From: Pedobacter arcticus A12
GTDB taxonomy: Bacteria > Bacteroidota > Bacteroidia > Sphingobacteriales > Sphingobacteriaceae
Length of the DNA: 64,000 nucleotides
Direction: 5' to 3'
Assembly (NCBI RefSeq): GCF_000302595.1
Contig: NZ_JH947128.1
Span: 62,001 to 126,000 of the forward strand
The position numbers were made by a program, and so were the translations under genes. The stretch's first letter is position 1; every line of letters starts with the position of its first letter. Shown one piece after another: positions 51,598 to 60,449 of this stretch. Under the pieces are notes generated by a model. It saw only the letters and a list, made by a program, of their open reading frames with translations, was not told the origin of the DNA and made no database searches.

Positions 51598-53199
51598 TTA
51601 TTTAATAAACTTTTTTGTAATAATTTTATTTCCTTTTTTTATAGATAAAACATAAACACCAGGAGCCTGAAAGAAAGGAATATTAATCAGGTTTACCTCG
51701 TTATTTAAGTTAGCAGATGTTTCAATTAGCTTTTGACCAGAGATGTTCTGGATAATAATCTCAGCTTTTGATGATGAGCCTAAAATAGTTAGCTCTATAC
51801 TATTTTCTTTAACATTAATCTTTCCATCGTCGGTTTCTTGTAGGCCTGAATTGATAACAATTGGTCCATATTCTGTGTGTTTTCCATCCAAATCGACCTG
51901 ACGCAATTTATAGTAATTATTACCCGCAGTTGCAAACTGATCTAGAAACGAATAAGTTAACACCCTATCTGAAGTTCCGTTTCCTTTAACGTCACCTTGC
52001 ATTATAAAGCTTTGCCCGTCGGTTGAACGGAAAATTTCATAATGTGAATTATTTTGTTCGGATGCTGTTTTCCAATTTAACTCGACTCCTTTGATGGTTA
52101 ATTTACCTGTAAAAGAACTAAGGGACACTGGCGTTGTAGTCTCTTTTGGAGAAAGTGCAATCCCATGAAAAACAGTGTTTGTGCCCGCAGTTGCAAGAGT
52201 TGTAAGTGGGGTTAACACATCTGATATATCTTCATTATAACCTGTATTATCGGTTATTTTAAATAACGTATTGGCTGAAGAACCAAATTTTATTCCATAA
52301 AGTGTTACTGTAGTTCCAGAAACAACTCCCGTTAAGCCCGTGTACTGTCCGGTTACAATACCATTTGAAACCCAGCTACCAGAAACAAGCGAATATTTAG
52401 CAATACCACTGGATGTTGCAGCGTTAGCGACGTACAATACATCATAACCTGCTATAGTCGCATCAACATCTGCGAAGAAATATTCTCTACCTGTTGCTGC
52501 GGTTGTGGGTAAGCCCGATAAACCTGCCACAGTTTGTCCGGCCGTTTTAGGCAAGCCCGAACCTATGGTAACGACTGGACCATCCGAACCTGAAATTTGA
52601 GAAGTGTATAACTGGCCATTAAAAATACGCATTGCCCTACCTGTGCGGGAAGCTATAGAAGTTGCTAAAGTAGCCCCAATAGTAGTATAATAAATATTAG
52701 CACTACCACCTGATATCCATAAATCATTTCCATCAGCAACAGCTGACGATATTAAAGCTCCATTGTAAATATCTAAAGCTGTTGCTGTATTTACGGTACC
52801 AGCACCATCTATTACACCTACAACCCTTTTATTCGTAGCACTTGCAGAAGTAGCTACAGTAACTGTGCCTACTGTAGCATCGTAACCTGTTAAAGTTAAT
52901 TTCTTTCCATCTTGAGATAAAGATAGAAGACCTTCAGAAGAAGAGACACTGGAGGTATTACCATCTAAGGTTAATATTTTGTTACTTCCTGAACCTACTT
53001 TTGGTAAGGAAATACTTCTAACCAGTGCTCCCGCGGTGGTATATTCATCTATAAACACAGGAGCAGCAGACGTCCCTAAAGTTGTTGTTCCATCACCTAC
53101 CCGTAAAACGGAGAGTGTACCAGTTTGAAAAGCTGTTTGAGCAAACGTTAACTGAGTTGCCACAGCAAATAAAAAGCTTATTAGTAATTTTTTTTTCAT
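51598..53199 (-). CDS. T9SS-exported protein, paralog B
   Basis: A signal peptide (KKKLLISFLFAVATQLTFAQ) is followed by the family start GTLSVLRVGDGTTTLGTSAAPVFIDEYTTAGALVRSI. Repeats include SGLPTTAATGREYFFADVDATIAGYDVLYVAN. The C-terminal third has ELNWKTASEQNNSHYEIFRSTDGQSF and the sorting-domain end APGVYVLSIKKGNKIITKKFIK. It is secreted through type IX. It is the full-length relative of the truncated neighbour at 53210, with 10 bases between them. The tandem arrangement points to recent duplication. Confidence 0.87.
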   Translation of the reverse strand: MKKKLLISFLFAVATQLTFAQTAFQTGTLSVLRVGDGTTTLGTSAAPVFIDEYTTAGALVRSISLPKVGSGSNKILTLDGNTSSVSSSEGLLSLSQDGKKLTLTGYDATVGTVTVATSASATNKRVVGVIDGAGTVNTATALDIYNGALISSAVADGNDLWISGGSANIYYTTIGATLATSIASRTGRAMRIFNGQLYTSQISGSDGPVVTIGSGLPKTAGQTVAGLSGLPTTAATGREYFFADVDATIAGYDVLYVANAATSSGIAKYSLVSGSWVSNGIVTGQYTGLTGVVSGTTVTLYGIKFGSSANTLFKITDNTGYNEDISDVLTPLTTLATAGTNTVFHGIALSPKETTTPVSLSSFTGKLTIKGVELNWKTASEQNNSHYEIFRSTDGQSFIMQGDVKGNGTSDRVLTYSFLDQFATAGNNYYKLRQVDLDGKHTEYGPIVINSGLQETDDGKINVKENSIELTILGSSSKAEIIIQNISGQKLIETSANLNNEVNLINIPFFQAPGVYVLSIKKGNKIITKKFIK

Positions 53200-53209
53200 G
53201 ATTCTTTTT

Positions 53210-54289
53210 TTAGTTATTAATATTTGCTTTCCCTTGTGGTGAAAGTGAAAGCCCTCGAAATATTGTGTTTTTTTCTGTTTTTGTTAAAATAAGTCTACTT
53301 AATTCCGAAATAGAACCATTGTAGCCCGTATTATCCGTTATCTTAAACAACTCTGACGATGATAGGCCAAATTTAATTCCGTATATAAAAACCTCGGAAC
53401 CAGAAATTACCGCTGTAATGCCTGTATACTGTCCTTTTATTGTTCCATTTGAAACCCATTCTCCATTTAATAAAGAATACTTTGTTATACCATCTGAAAT
53501 ACCACTGTTAGCAACATAAAGCACATCAAAACCTTTTATTTTTGGATTTACATCTACAAAAACAAAATCACGACCTGAGGGTGTGGTTCCATTGATCGTC
53601 ATTCCTGGCAATGGAGCAACTTCCTGCCCTTGTGTTGTTGGCAGACCCTTACCTACAGCAATTACTGAACTTGCCGTTCCTGTGGATTGAGCGGTATATA
53701 ATTGATTATCAAAAATCCCAAGACCTCTTCCTGTACGAGAAACTATTGATGTAGCATTTGTAGCTCCTATCGTTGTATGATAAATATTTGGCTTTCCGCC
53801 AGATATCCATAGGTTATCTCCATCAACGACTGCCGAGCTGATAAACGTTTTAGGAAAAATATTTAATGCCGTTTTGGTGTTTACCTGTCCCAAACCATTA
53901 ATTACGCCAACCACTCTTTTAACCTCATCACTTTCTGTAGAGGTGACCGCATCAGTCCCTACAGGGGCATTATAACCTGTTACGGTTAGCTTTTCTCCGT
54001 CTTGAGATAATGACAAGATTCCTTCATAAGAAGAAATTCCAGAAGTGTTTCCATCTAAAGTCAATACTTTGTGATCTCTTGACGCTTTAGTGGGCAGAGC
54101 AATGCTTTGAATCAATTTACCTGCGGTAGAATATTCATCGATAAATACAGGGGTGGCTGCTGTCCCTAATTCTTTGGTACCGTCTCCTACTCTTAAAACC
54201 GACAGACTTCCTGACGTAAAAGCTTTTTGTGCAAAGGCCGAGTGCATTGCTGTAACTAGTAAAAAGCTTAATAATAATCTTTTCTTCAT
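53210..54289 (-). CDS. Paralog C, lacking the T9SS sorting domain
   Basis: The 359-residue product (ATG at 54289; an upstream ATG at 54322 would add 11 charged residues before the signal peptide) starts KKRLLLSFLLVTAMHSAFAQ. It has the same propeller-like domain as paralog B (SVLRVGDGTKELGTAATPVFIDEYSTAGKLIQSI). It ends at FRGLSLSPQGKANINN, just where B continues into its linker and sorting domain. Either it was truncated after duplication or it is a soluble periplasmic version. No frameshifted remnant of the sorting domain follows, since the next gene starts after 10 bases. Confidence 0.8.
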   Translation of the reverse strand: MKKRLLLSFLLVTAMHSAFAQKAFTSGSLSVLRVGDGTKELGTAATPVFIDEYSTAGKLIQSIALPTKASRDHKVLTLDGNTSGISSYEGILSLSQDGEKLTVTGYNAPVGTDAVTSTESDEVKRVVGVINGLGQVNTKTALNIFPKTFISSAVVDGDNLWISGGKPNIYHTTIGATNATSIVSRTGRGLGIFDNQLYTAQSTGTASSVIAVGKGLPTTQGQEVAPLPGMTINGTTPSGRDFVFVDVNPKIKGFDVLYVANSGISDGITKYSLLNGEWVSNGTIKGQYTGITAVISGSEVFIYGIKFGLSSSELFKITDNTGYNGSISELSRLILTKTEKNTIFRGLSLSPQGKANINN

Positions 54290-54400
54290 TATTTTCCGTT
54301 CTAAATTTATATGAATTGGCATACTGATATTTACTCGCTAATTAACCTCCATATTAAATCAGTTATCTTTTTGAGACGATAAAATAGAAAGAATAAATTA

Positions 54401-54420
54401 GTTTGGTTTGGTTTGGTTTT
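54401..54420 (-). repeat. AAACC tandem repeat upstream of the paralog unit
   Basis: On the minus strand three to four AAACC units precede the paralog C gene at a distance of about 110 bases, matching the array at 46280-46299. A -7 box is less clear here. Probably a shared 5'-leader or promoter element of this PUL. Confidence 0.5.
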
Positions 54421-54492
54421 TATTATAAAATAAAAGTAGGATTTTATTTTATAATTCCAAAATTATATTTAAATAATAGTTTATAAACGAAG

Positions 54493-54590
54493 AACCGCTT
54501 ATTGAATAGACGTTTCTACAATAAGCGGTTTTACAACATCTGCTTTTAAAAAACAGATGTTGCCTATCTGTAATAAAGCACTGCTTTATT
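54493..54590. terminator. Three consecutive hairpins after the SGNH hydrolase gene
   Basis: Arms AACCGCTTATTG/CAATAAGCGGTT (54493-54504, 54519-54530), CAACATCTG/CAGATGTTG (54534-54542, 54554-54562) and AATAAAGC/GCTTTATT (54572-54579, 54583-54590), all perfect. The last overlaps the hydrolase stop codon. They separate the two halves of the right PUL; tight control of read-through is likely. Confidence 0.7.
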
Positions 54591-55509
54591 TAACTTTTTT
54601 TGCAGCTACGCTTTTTAAATATTGAGCAAACTTTGGCGCTACCTCTTTAGGTACAAATTTCATTTTCAAAGGCGATTCGTTAAACAAAACTGAATACCAA
54701 ATTAACCCACCAAGGTATCTTCCTGCCTCGTTGGCGTGATTTGGATCAAACACTAGTTTTTTATCTTTCCAATAATAACCCATATTTAAAGAATTATCCT
54801 GTTTCGGAAGATTTGGAAAAACGGGATGATCATAATCAAAACTATCATCTTTTTTAAAACCAAAACAACTATCAGAAGCAACTGTATAAAAAGCATCGCC
54901 TACAGGAATAATTTTTAAATTTAATTGTTTGGCTACGGTATGGTAAGCTTCTCTAGATTTTTGCCACATCTCTGTTTGATTTTGAGCTAATTTCCCAGTC
55001 GCTACTCTTCCGAATTTTTTCGCATCCGTTCGATAAGCCCATGTTTGATGTAAAAAAATGTGTGCATTTGGTTGAATTTTCTTAATAAAGTCATAAAACT
55101 TTTGAGCATAAGGCCCGTAACTTTCCAAGTCTGCAGACAGATATGAATACTGCTGTATGGTAACAACATCCCATGTGCCTTCGGACAACAGCATACGTAA
55201 TGATTTTCCATTGTAAGGTTTTCCTTTAGGATCATCTGGATTTGCCTCGGCAAGTTCTACAAAACCCCAATGCTTTTCTAAAGAGCAGCCTCCTAATTCA
55301 GCTCTTCCTATCACTAACTCTTTCCCTCTCTCTTTTGCAAATTCAGGTAAATACGCAGTAGCATTCTGCGAAAAGCTATTCCCAATAACAAATAGCCTTA
55401 ACGCTTTACTACCATCCTGAGCGTTAGAAAAAATACTTATGAAACTTAAAAAAACAAAAAAGATAATGCCTTTTATCTTAAATGTACTACGTGAAAATTT
55501 GTTATTCAT
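54586..55509 (-). CDS. DUF4886/SGNH-like secreted hydrolase
   Basis: A hydrophobic leader (GIIFFVFLSFISIFSNAQ) precedes LRLFVIGNSFSQNATAYLPEFAKERGKELVIGRAELGGCSLEKHW. This is the DUF4886 pattern with the block I Ser in GNSFSQNA. DPNHANEAGRYLGGLIWY near the C-terminus supplies the block V Asp-His. An SGNH esterase, for example a carbohydrate deacetylase, is likely, located in the periplasm or outside. It is 47 bases behind the other SGNH protein gene, in the same transcript. Confidence 0.85.
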   Translation of the reverse strand: MNNKFSRSTFKIKGIIFFVFLSFISIFSNAQDGSKALRLFVIGNSFSQNATAYLPEFAKERGKELVIGRAELGGCSLEKHWGFVELAEANPDDPKGKPYNGKSLRMLLSEGTWDVVTIQQYSYLSADLESYGPYAQKFYDFIKKIQPNAHIFLHQTWAYRTDAKKFGRVATGKLAQNQTEMWQKSREAYHTVAKQLNLKIIPVGDAFYTVASDSCFGFKKDDSFDYDHPVFPNLPKQDNSLNMGYYWKDKKLVFDPNHANEAGRYLGGLIWYSVLFNESPLKMKFVPKEVAPKFAQYLKSVAAKKVK

Positions 55510-55556
55510 TACCGTTTATATTTAAAGTGTTTACTTAAAAAAGATACGTTTAAAAA

Positions 55557-56999
55557 TTAATTGATCACTTCTCCTCTTATCAATATTTTACCGATATAGA
55601 CATTTGTTTTATCGTATTTTTCAGGGTTACTTTTTATATCCTGCAATTGTGATTCTCCTAAAATCTGTTTCTTATTTACTTTTTCTGGGGAAACAATAAA
55701 CTTAACGATATGAATGCCTGGCGGTAGTTCTATAAACTCGGCCTGTCCTCTATATCTATTGTTGCAAAAACCATTAAATCTATTAATCAAATCTTTTGAC
55801 TGATTATTGGCATTTGCTTTTAGTACAAGTGTTCCTGTTTGTTTTTCTACACTTGCTATTTTACCATCTACCTCTAATATAAGTTGCCCTACCTCGGGCC
55901 CACCAATATCAAAAAAGCCAACCATTGTTCCGTTAAATTTAAAAGTGAAGGTTTCGCCTGGGGCTTCTGCTTTCATCACATAAGAAAACCAATCTGCAAA
56001 CTGATTAAACTCGCGAACCATTTTTGGTTTTATAATAGTCCATCGGTCACTAAATTCAGCAATATCCAACGGTGAAAACATTTTAGCATCTTCCCAATTA
56101 TCTGCAGTAATAGCCTTTGGAATATTATGTTTTACAACTCCTTTATGCGCTTTCATCTTGATAAAAGAGCGGAAAATAGATTGAGCATACAAGTTTCCAC
56201 CAGCTTCTACAGGATGTGTTCCATCGTTTGAAAAAATGATTTTATCTGTTGCTGTACCAGAAGGTGCTTTCCATAATAATTTTCCTTCACTCTCCAGATA
56301 ACTAGCTTCGAGCCCCATATGAATAGATGGAATTTGGTAATGATCTGCTATTGCTTCGAGTGCCATAATATTGGATGGCACTTTGCCAGCAGCATAAATT
56401 TTAGATTGACCATTGAATATGGTGTAAATCATGCAGATATCAACAAATGGGTTATCCTTCCATATCTGACGAATCATACCTTCCATACCGTCCTCAAATG
56501 CATTATTTACGGCAAACTCAATAAATATTAAATCGGGCTTAAACTGAAGTATTTGTTCCTGAATTCTACAGGCGCCAAGATCGGTTCCTGTTCCTGATAT
56601 TCCTGCATTAATAAATTTAATATTATTGTTAGGAAACATATTTTGGATAAATCTGGCAGATTGCATTCTGTACAAGTTTATTCCTCGCGTAATACTTCCA
56701 CCTATATAACCAACAACCAAAGAATCTCCTTTTTTTGCCTTATTGAAAAAATTCGGTAATCCTTTTCTAGCATACAGTTCCTCCTTATTATTAAATTTAC
56801 TAGGATTAATAGTTGGAGTTGCTGGAACGTTTGGATTAAAAAACAAGGGCATTCCGCCAGTTTGACTAGATGCAATTAGTTTTTCCCGTTCCAATTTTTC
56901 CTTTTCATCCGAGTTTTTTTCTTGAGCACTACCCGGGCTTATTGCTATCAAAAGCATTAAACAAGAAAAACCTAAAAAAAACACCCTTTTCATTTTCAT
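55557..56999 (-). CDS. SGNH/GDSL-family hydrolase, secreted
   Basis: A signal peptide (RVFFLGFSCLMLLIAISPGSAQ) is followed by a lysine- and glutamate-rich spacer and an SGNH core. The core has LVVGYIGGSITRGINLYRMQSARF (GGSIT block I), INAGISGTGTDLGACRIQEQI, IFIEFAVNNAFEDG and SNDGTHPVEAGGNLYAQ (block V Asp and His). A beta domain of about 130 residues follows (VGFFDIGGPEVGQLILEVDGK). It probably removes ester groups (acetyl or similar) from the glycan. It is 47 bases upstream of the second SGNH gene and 4 bases downstream of the giant protein gene. Confidence 0.87.
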   Translation of the reverse strand: MKMKRVFFLGFSCLMLLIAISPGSAQEKNSDEKEKLEREKLIASSQTGGMPLFFNPNVPATPTINPSKFNNKEELYARKGLPNFFNKAKKGDSLVVGYIGGSITRGINLYRMQSARFIQNMFPNNNIKFINAGISGTGTDLGACRIQEQILQFKPDLIFIEFAVNNAFEDGMEGMIRQIWKDNPFVDICMIYTIFNGQSKIYAAGKVPSNIMALEAIADHYQIPSIHMGLEASYLESEGKLLWKAPSGTATDKIIFSNDGTHPVEAGGNLYAQSIFRSFIKMKAHKGVVKHNIPKAITADNWEDAKMFSPLDIAEFSDRWTIIKPKMVREFNQFADWFSYVMKAEAPGETFTFKFNGTMVGFFDIGGPEVGQLILEVDGKIASVEKQTGTLVLKANANNQSKDLINRFNGFCNNRYRGQAEFIELPPGIHIVKFIVSPEKVNKKQILGESQLQDIKSNPEKYDKTNVYIGKILIRGEVIN

Positions 57000-57003
57000 T
57001 AAT

Positions 57004-60000
57004 CTATTTTTTTATTCCTTCAAACTCGAGGTTTACTTGACGGATTTCGGTAGTTTGTTTTCTTCTTAATTTCAAATTGATTGAAACTGGCTTGTCTGGA
57101 TCTATTTTATTGAATGACCATTCAAAGGGATAGTCCATTTTTTTATTTCTAGTTAATGCATCTTCATTTAATTCAATCTCTACTTCTGCCCCCTCAAGCG
57201 GAGGTGTGCTTAGATAGGCATAAATAGAATCCCAGCCAAAAGGTGAACGAATACGAAATGCATATAACTTACCCCACGGAGCGCCTAAATTTATTTCCTG
57301 CAAACCATTCTTAACCGGAGGAATATCCTTTTCGCTTTTCACAGTTGTCAATGGAAATGAATAGGCCGTTAATCCTTTACCTGCAATACTGGTGTTGATT
57401 TTATTTCCAGACAAGGATACATTGGTTATATTACTGGCTGTCCCTTTATAAAATTTCCCATCATCACCTTTAATATTAATCTGGGATTTGTCTAAGTTGA
57501 TCTCAAAATTTTGTTTTTCTCCAGACTCATTCATCAGTACTATCCAGAAACGATCATTGGATACTGCAGTAAGGTAATTTATTGCTGGATTAGCAATATT
57601 AACAAGCCCTTTCTTCAACCATAGCTTTACGTTTTCATCATCGAAAATAGTTCCTTTTCCGCCACCATAAATTCTATTATTAAACCACACAAAACCCTGT
57701 TGTTTACCCCATGGAAAACTTATCGCTCCGTTTGACCGCTGAACTGCTTCGGTGATCAAAAAATCGAAGGTAAAGGCCAAGTGTGGCGAAATATGATGAT
57801 AATAAATGGAGTTAATATCTGGACCTTGATAAGGATAGTTTTCTCGATAAGTTAAATCTGTAAACCCAGTGGCATAATAACCTGGGTAATTAGAAAAACG
57901 ACCAATAATAGAATTTCTTGCATATATTTCAAAAATACCATGTTGCGTATCTGCGGACAAACGTAACAAATGTGGTGCCCAGGTGGACATAAAAATGTGG
58001 CGTACATTTTTCTTTGGAAGGAAAAATGTAATTGGCTGTTCTAAGCCTAAACCAACGGGTGAAACTAAAGATTCACTTACTTCTTTCTCTTTAACATCTC
58101 CATCTTTACGCGGAAAACCTAAACGAAATTTCTCTCCGTCTTTCCACCATAAATTGGTGTTTCCTTCATATTTATTACCTTCATGTATCAGTTGCTTTTT
58201 CTCTTCAACCATCGGGTACGAACGAATACCTGCCAAGGTGAAATAGGCAGAATACTCAGCCGCTTTCAAGAACGTTTTATCTTTACTAACTTCATATAAA
58301 TCTGTTAAATCCCACCAGTAGGGATAAAAAGAAGTATTATAAAAAGGTTGTGCTGTTAATAAATTTGTTTTTTGCCCGTAAACTTCGTTATCAACAAAAG
58401 TTTTTGCGCTTCCTATAGCATTTGTTAACCACTTTTTATCTTTTGTAAGCCTATATGCGGCCAATTCCTGAGTCCATGCTGGTAAATTTACGCTATAACC
58501 TGAAAGCTGCCTTGGTTGCTTTTGGGGCATTGCAACATCTACTAACCATGGGTTTTTATAAGCTAGCAGTTGGTTCAGAGATTCAAAATAGGCCGTATTA
58601 AACTGCACATTAGTGTACGGATTTAGCTCTAAAGAAGCAACCGTACGATTATATGCCGTCCCCGCTGCCTTCGCCCACCTAAATGCACTTCTAGACAGTG
58701 TGTATTCAATAGTTGGTAATGCTCGTTTAATATAAAGATCTTCATCTTTACCCATAATAGCAGCAGAAATAACTGCTAAAGGAGCAGATTGAGCTACCGT
58801 TGGTGCAATTTTAGGGTCTGCTTCAATATCATAAAACCCTTTTAATTCTTTACTCCAGCCTGATGCATTATCATTTTTTATAAGGTCTATAATGTTAAAT
58901 GCAGCTTCTGTTAATGACAGAGAATCTTGAGACCTGTAATCTTTTACTTGATAAATATTGGTAGATATATACGCTAATGCAGCAGTCCAATCATCGGCAA
59001 CTGCTCCTAAGTTAAAGGATCTTTTTAAAGTCTGGCCTGCTAGTATCTTTGAATCTTCTAAACCCAAAATGGGAGCAAATGCAATTGGTTGAATTTTGTT
59101 GAATTCATTTTTTAAGGAAAAACCAATACGCGAAGTAATGTCCTTAGCCCAATCTAACGGAAAATCCTTTAATGAACCCGTAATAAAAAAACTCAATGGC
59201 TTATTATTCTGATTAATTTCCACAATTGCCAAAGGTTGTGGAGTCATGGCGCTAGGTATCAATAATGGAACTTCGGGTAAACGTTTATAATTAAACATTG
59301 GCGGAAGCTGAACATTTTTTATGCTACTTTGGGGAGCATCTTGAAAAGCAGAAACAATAAAACTATAATACCCTTCGTGTGATGCTTTATATTCTAAACT
59401 AAGTTCATAATGTGCCAACTCGGGATTAAGTTTCCATATTCCTTTCACCTCATCGCCTTTTTCGGTAACATAGGTTACCCATAATTCATTCGGTGAAAGT
59501 TGTTTTACACTTTTCGGTTCACATAGTAAAAGATCCCCTGCAAGAAATGGGTTTTTAGCACCTTCCTGATCGATAGTTTTATAAGTTTTACCATTAACAG
59601 TAAACTCGGTTAAACTTGAGGCATTTTTCCATTGCGCAAAGTATGCCCCAAAATCTATTTTTGCGGTTTTAGTTCTTAATAAAAAAATCCGTTGCGATTC
59701 TATTTTATCATTGATGCTAACCCATTTTTTATCTTGAAAAACAGCACTGCTAGCAACAATTTTTTGTATTCCAGTTTGCTCGTTAATTACCTGTTCAAAG
59801 CTTAGACTTATATTGCTATTAGCTAGTTTTCCTAATACATTTTCTTTTTTTGTAAATAAAAACGGAGCTGTTATAGCTAAAGCAGAAGGATTTTCTTTTA
59901 CTTTAAATGGCTTTAAAACATAGCCATTTAACGAAGAAGCTTTATTGGGATCTAAGTTCTCATCTGTAGTAAAAAAGATAGCATCGCACCTGGCAAAGTT

Positions 60001-60447
60001 GAGCTTGGTGTTTTTTAACCTTAAAATATTTTGACCAATTTGTAGTTGAGCACTCCCAATTTTCTCCCACTCGTAACCATTTTTTAAATGCGCCCCTGAT
60101 TCTTTATCCATAGGTTGATCATTGCAAAACAATAGGTACCTTCTGGTTCCTGGACTGTTATCTGCATAATCTCTGGACCTTGTCCAAACAAAAAAACTGC
60201 CCTTTGTTTTAACCTCAATAACCGTAAGCGCATCTGAAGTTTCTTCTTTCGAAAAAGACCCCAATAAAGCACCTTTCCCCGAAACATTAGTTCCTGCTTC
60301 CTTACTTACTTTCCAACCAGCGGGAAACTGAAACTCCTCTGCTTCAATTAGGTAACTTGTACTTTTTTGAGCATATAAACTTTGGGATATTAATAAATTA
60401 AATCCGAGCAAAACATATATCGAAGGGAAAAATTTAAGTCTATCCAT
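57004..60447 (-). CDS. Giant secreted PUL protein, paralog of the 46439 product
   Basis: The 1147-residue protein has the same layout: signal peptide (FFPSIYVLLGFNLLISQSLYAQ), golvesin/CBM-like domain (YLIEAEEFQFPAGWKVSKE, FVWTRSRDYADNSPGTRRYL), a beta-rich middle, and a toroid-like helical region (LYIKRALPTIEYTLSRSAFRW, WWDLTDLYEVSKDKTFLKAAEYSAYFTLAGIRSYP). The end is WGKLYAFRIRSPFGWDSIYAYLSTPPLE. Shared motifs between the paralogs include NSIIGRFSNYPGYY, DFLITEAVQRS and QGFVWFNNRIYGGGKG; these strongly conserved segments are candidates for the active centre. It is 2 bases behind the 60450 gene, so translationally coupled. Confidence 0.8.
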   Translation of the reverse strand: MDRLKFFPSIYVLLGFNLLISQSLYAQKSTSYLIEAEEFQFPAGWKVSKEAGTNVSGKGALLGSFSKEETSDALTVIEVKTKGSFFVWTRSRDYADNSPGTRRYLLFCNDQPMDKESGAHLKNGYEWEKIGSAQLQIGQNILRLKNTKLNFARCDAIFFTTDENLDPNKASSLNGYVLKPFKVKENPSALAITAPFLFTKKENVLGKLANSNISLSFEQVINEQTGIQKIVASSAVFQDKKWVSINDKIESQRIFLLRTKTAKIDFGAYFAQWKNASSLTEFTVNGKTYKTIDQEGAKNPFLAGDLLLCEPKSVKQLSPNELWVTYVTEKGDEVKGIWKLNPELAHYELSLEYKASHEGYYSFIVSAFQDAPQSSIKNVQLPPMFNYKRLPEVPLLIPSAMTPQPLAIVEINQNNKPLSFFITGSLKDFPLDWAKDITSRIGFSLKNEFNKIQPIAFAPILGLEDSKILAGQTLKRSFNLGAVADDWTAALAYISTNIYQVKDYRSQDSLSLTEAAFNIIDLIKNDNASGWSKELKGFYDIEADPKIAPTVAQSAPLAVISAAIMGKDEDLYIKRALPTIEYTLSRSAFRWAKAAGTAYNRTVASLELNPYTNVQFNTAYFESLNQLLAYKNPWLVDVAMPQKQPRQLSGYSVNLPAWTQELAAYRLTKDKKWLTNAIGSAKTFVDNEVYGQKTNLLTAQPFYNTSFYPYWWDLTDLYEVSKDKTFLKAAEYSAYFTLAGIRSYPMVEEKKQLIHEGNKYEGNTNLWWKDGEKFRLGFPRKDGDVKEKEVSESLVSPVGLGLEQPITFFLPKKNVRHIFMSTWAPHLLRLSADTQHGIFEIYARNSIIGRFSNYPGYYATGFTDLTYRENYPYQGPDINSIYYHHISPHLAFTFDFLITEAVQRSNGAISFPWGKQQGFVWFNNRIYGGGKGTIFDDENVKLWLKKGLVNIANPAINYLTAVSNDRFWIVLMNESGEKQNFEINLDKSQINIKGDDGKFYKGTASNITNVSLSGNKINTSIAGKGLTAYSFPLTTVKSEKDIPPVKNGLQEINLGAPWGKLYAFRIRSPFGWDSIYAYLSTPPLEGAEVEIELNEDALTRNKKMDYPFEWSFNKIDPDKPVSINLKLRRKQTTEIRQVNLEFEGIKK

Positions 60448-60449
60448 TT

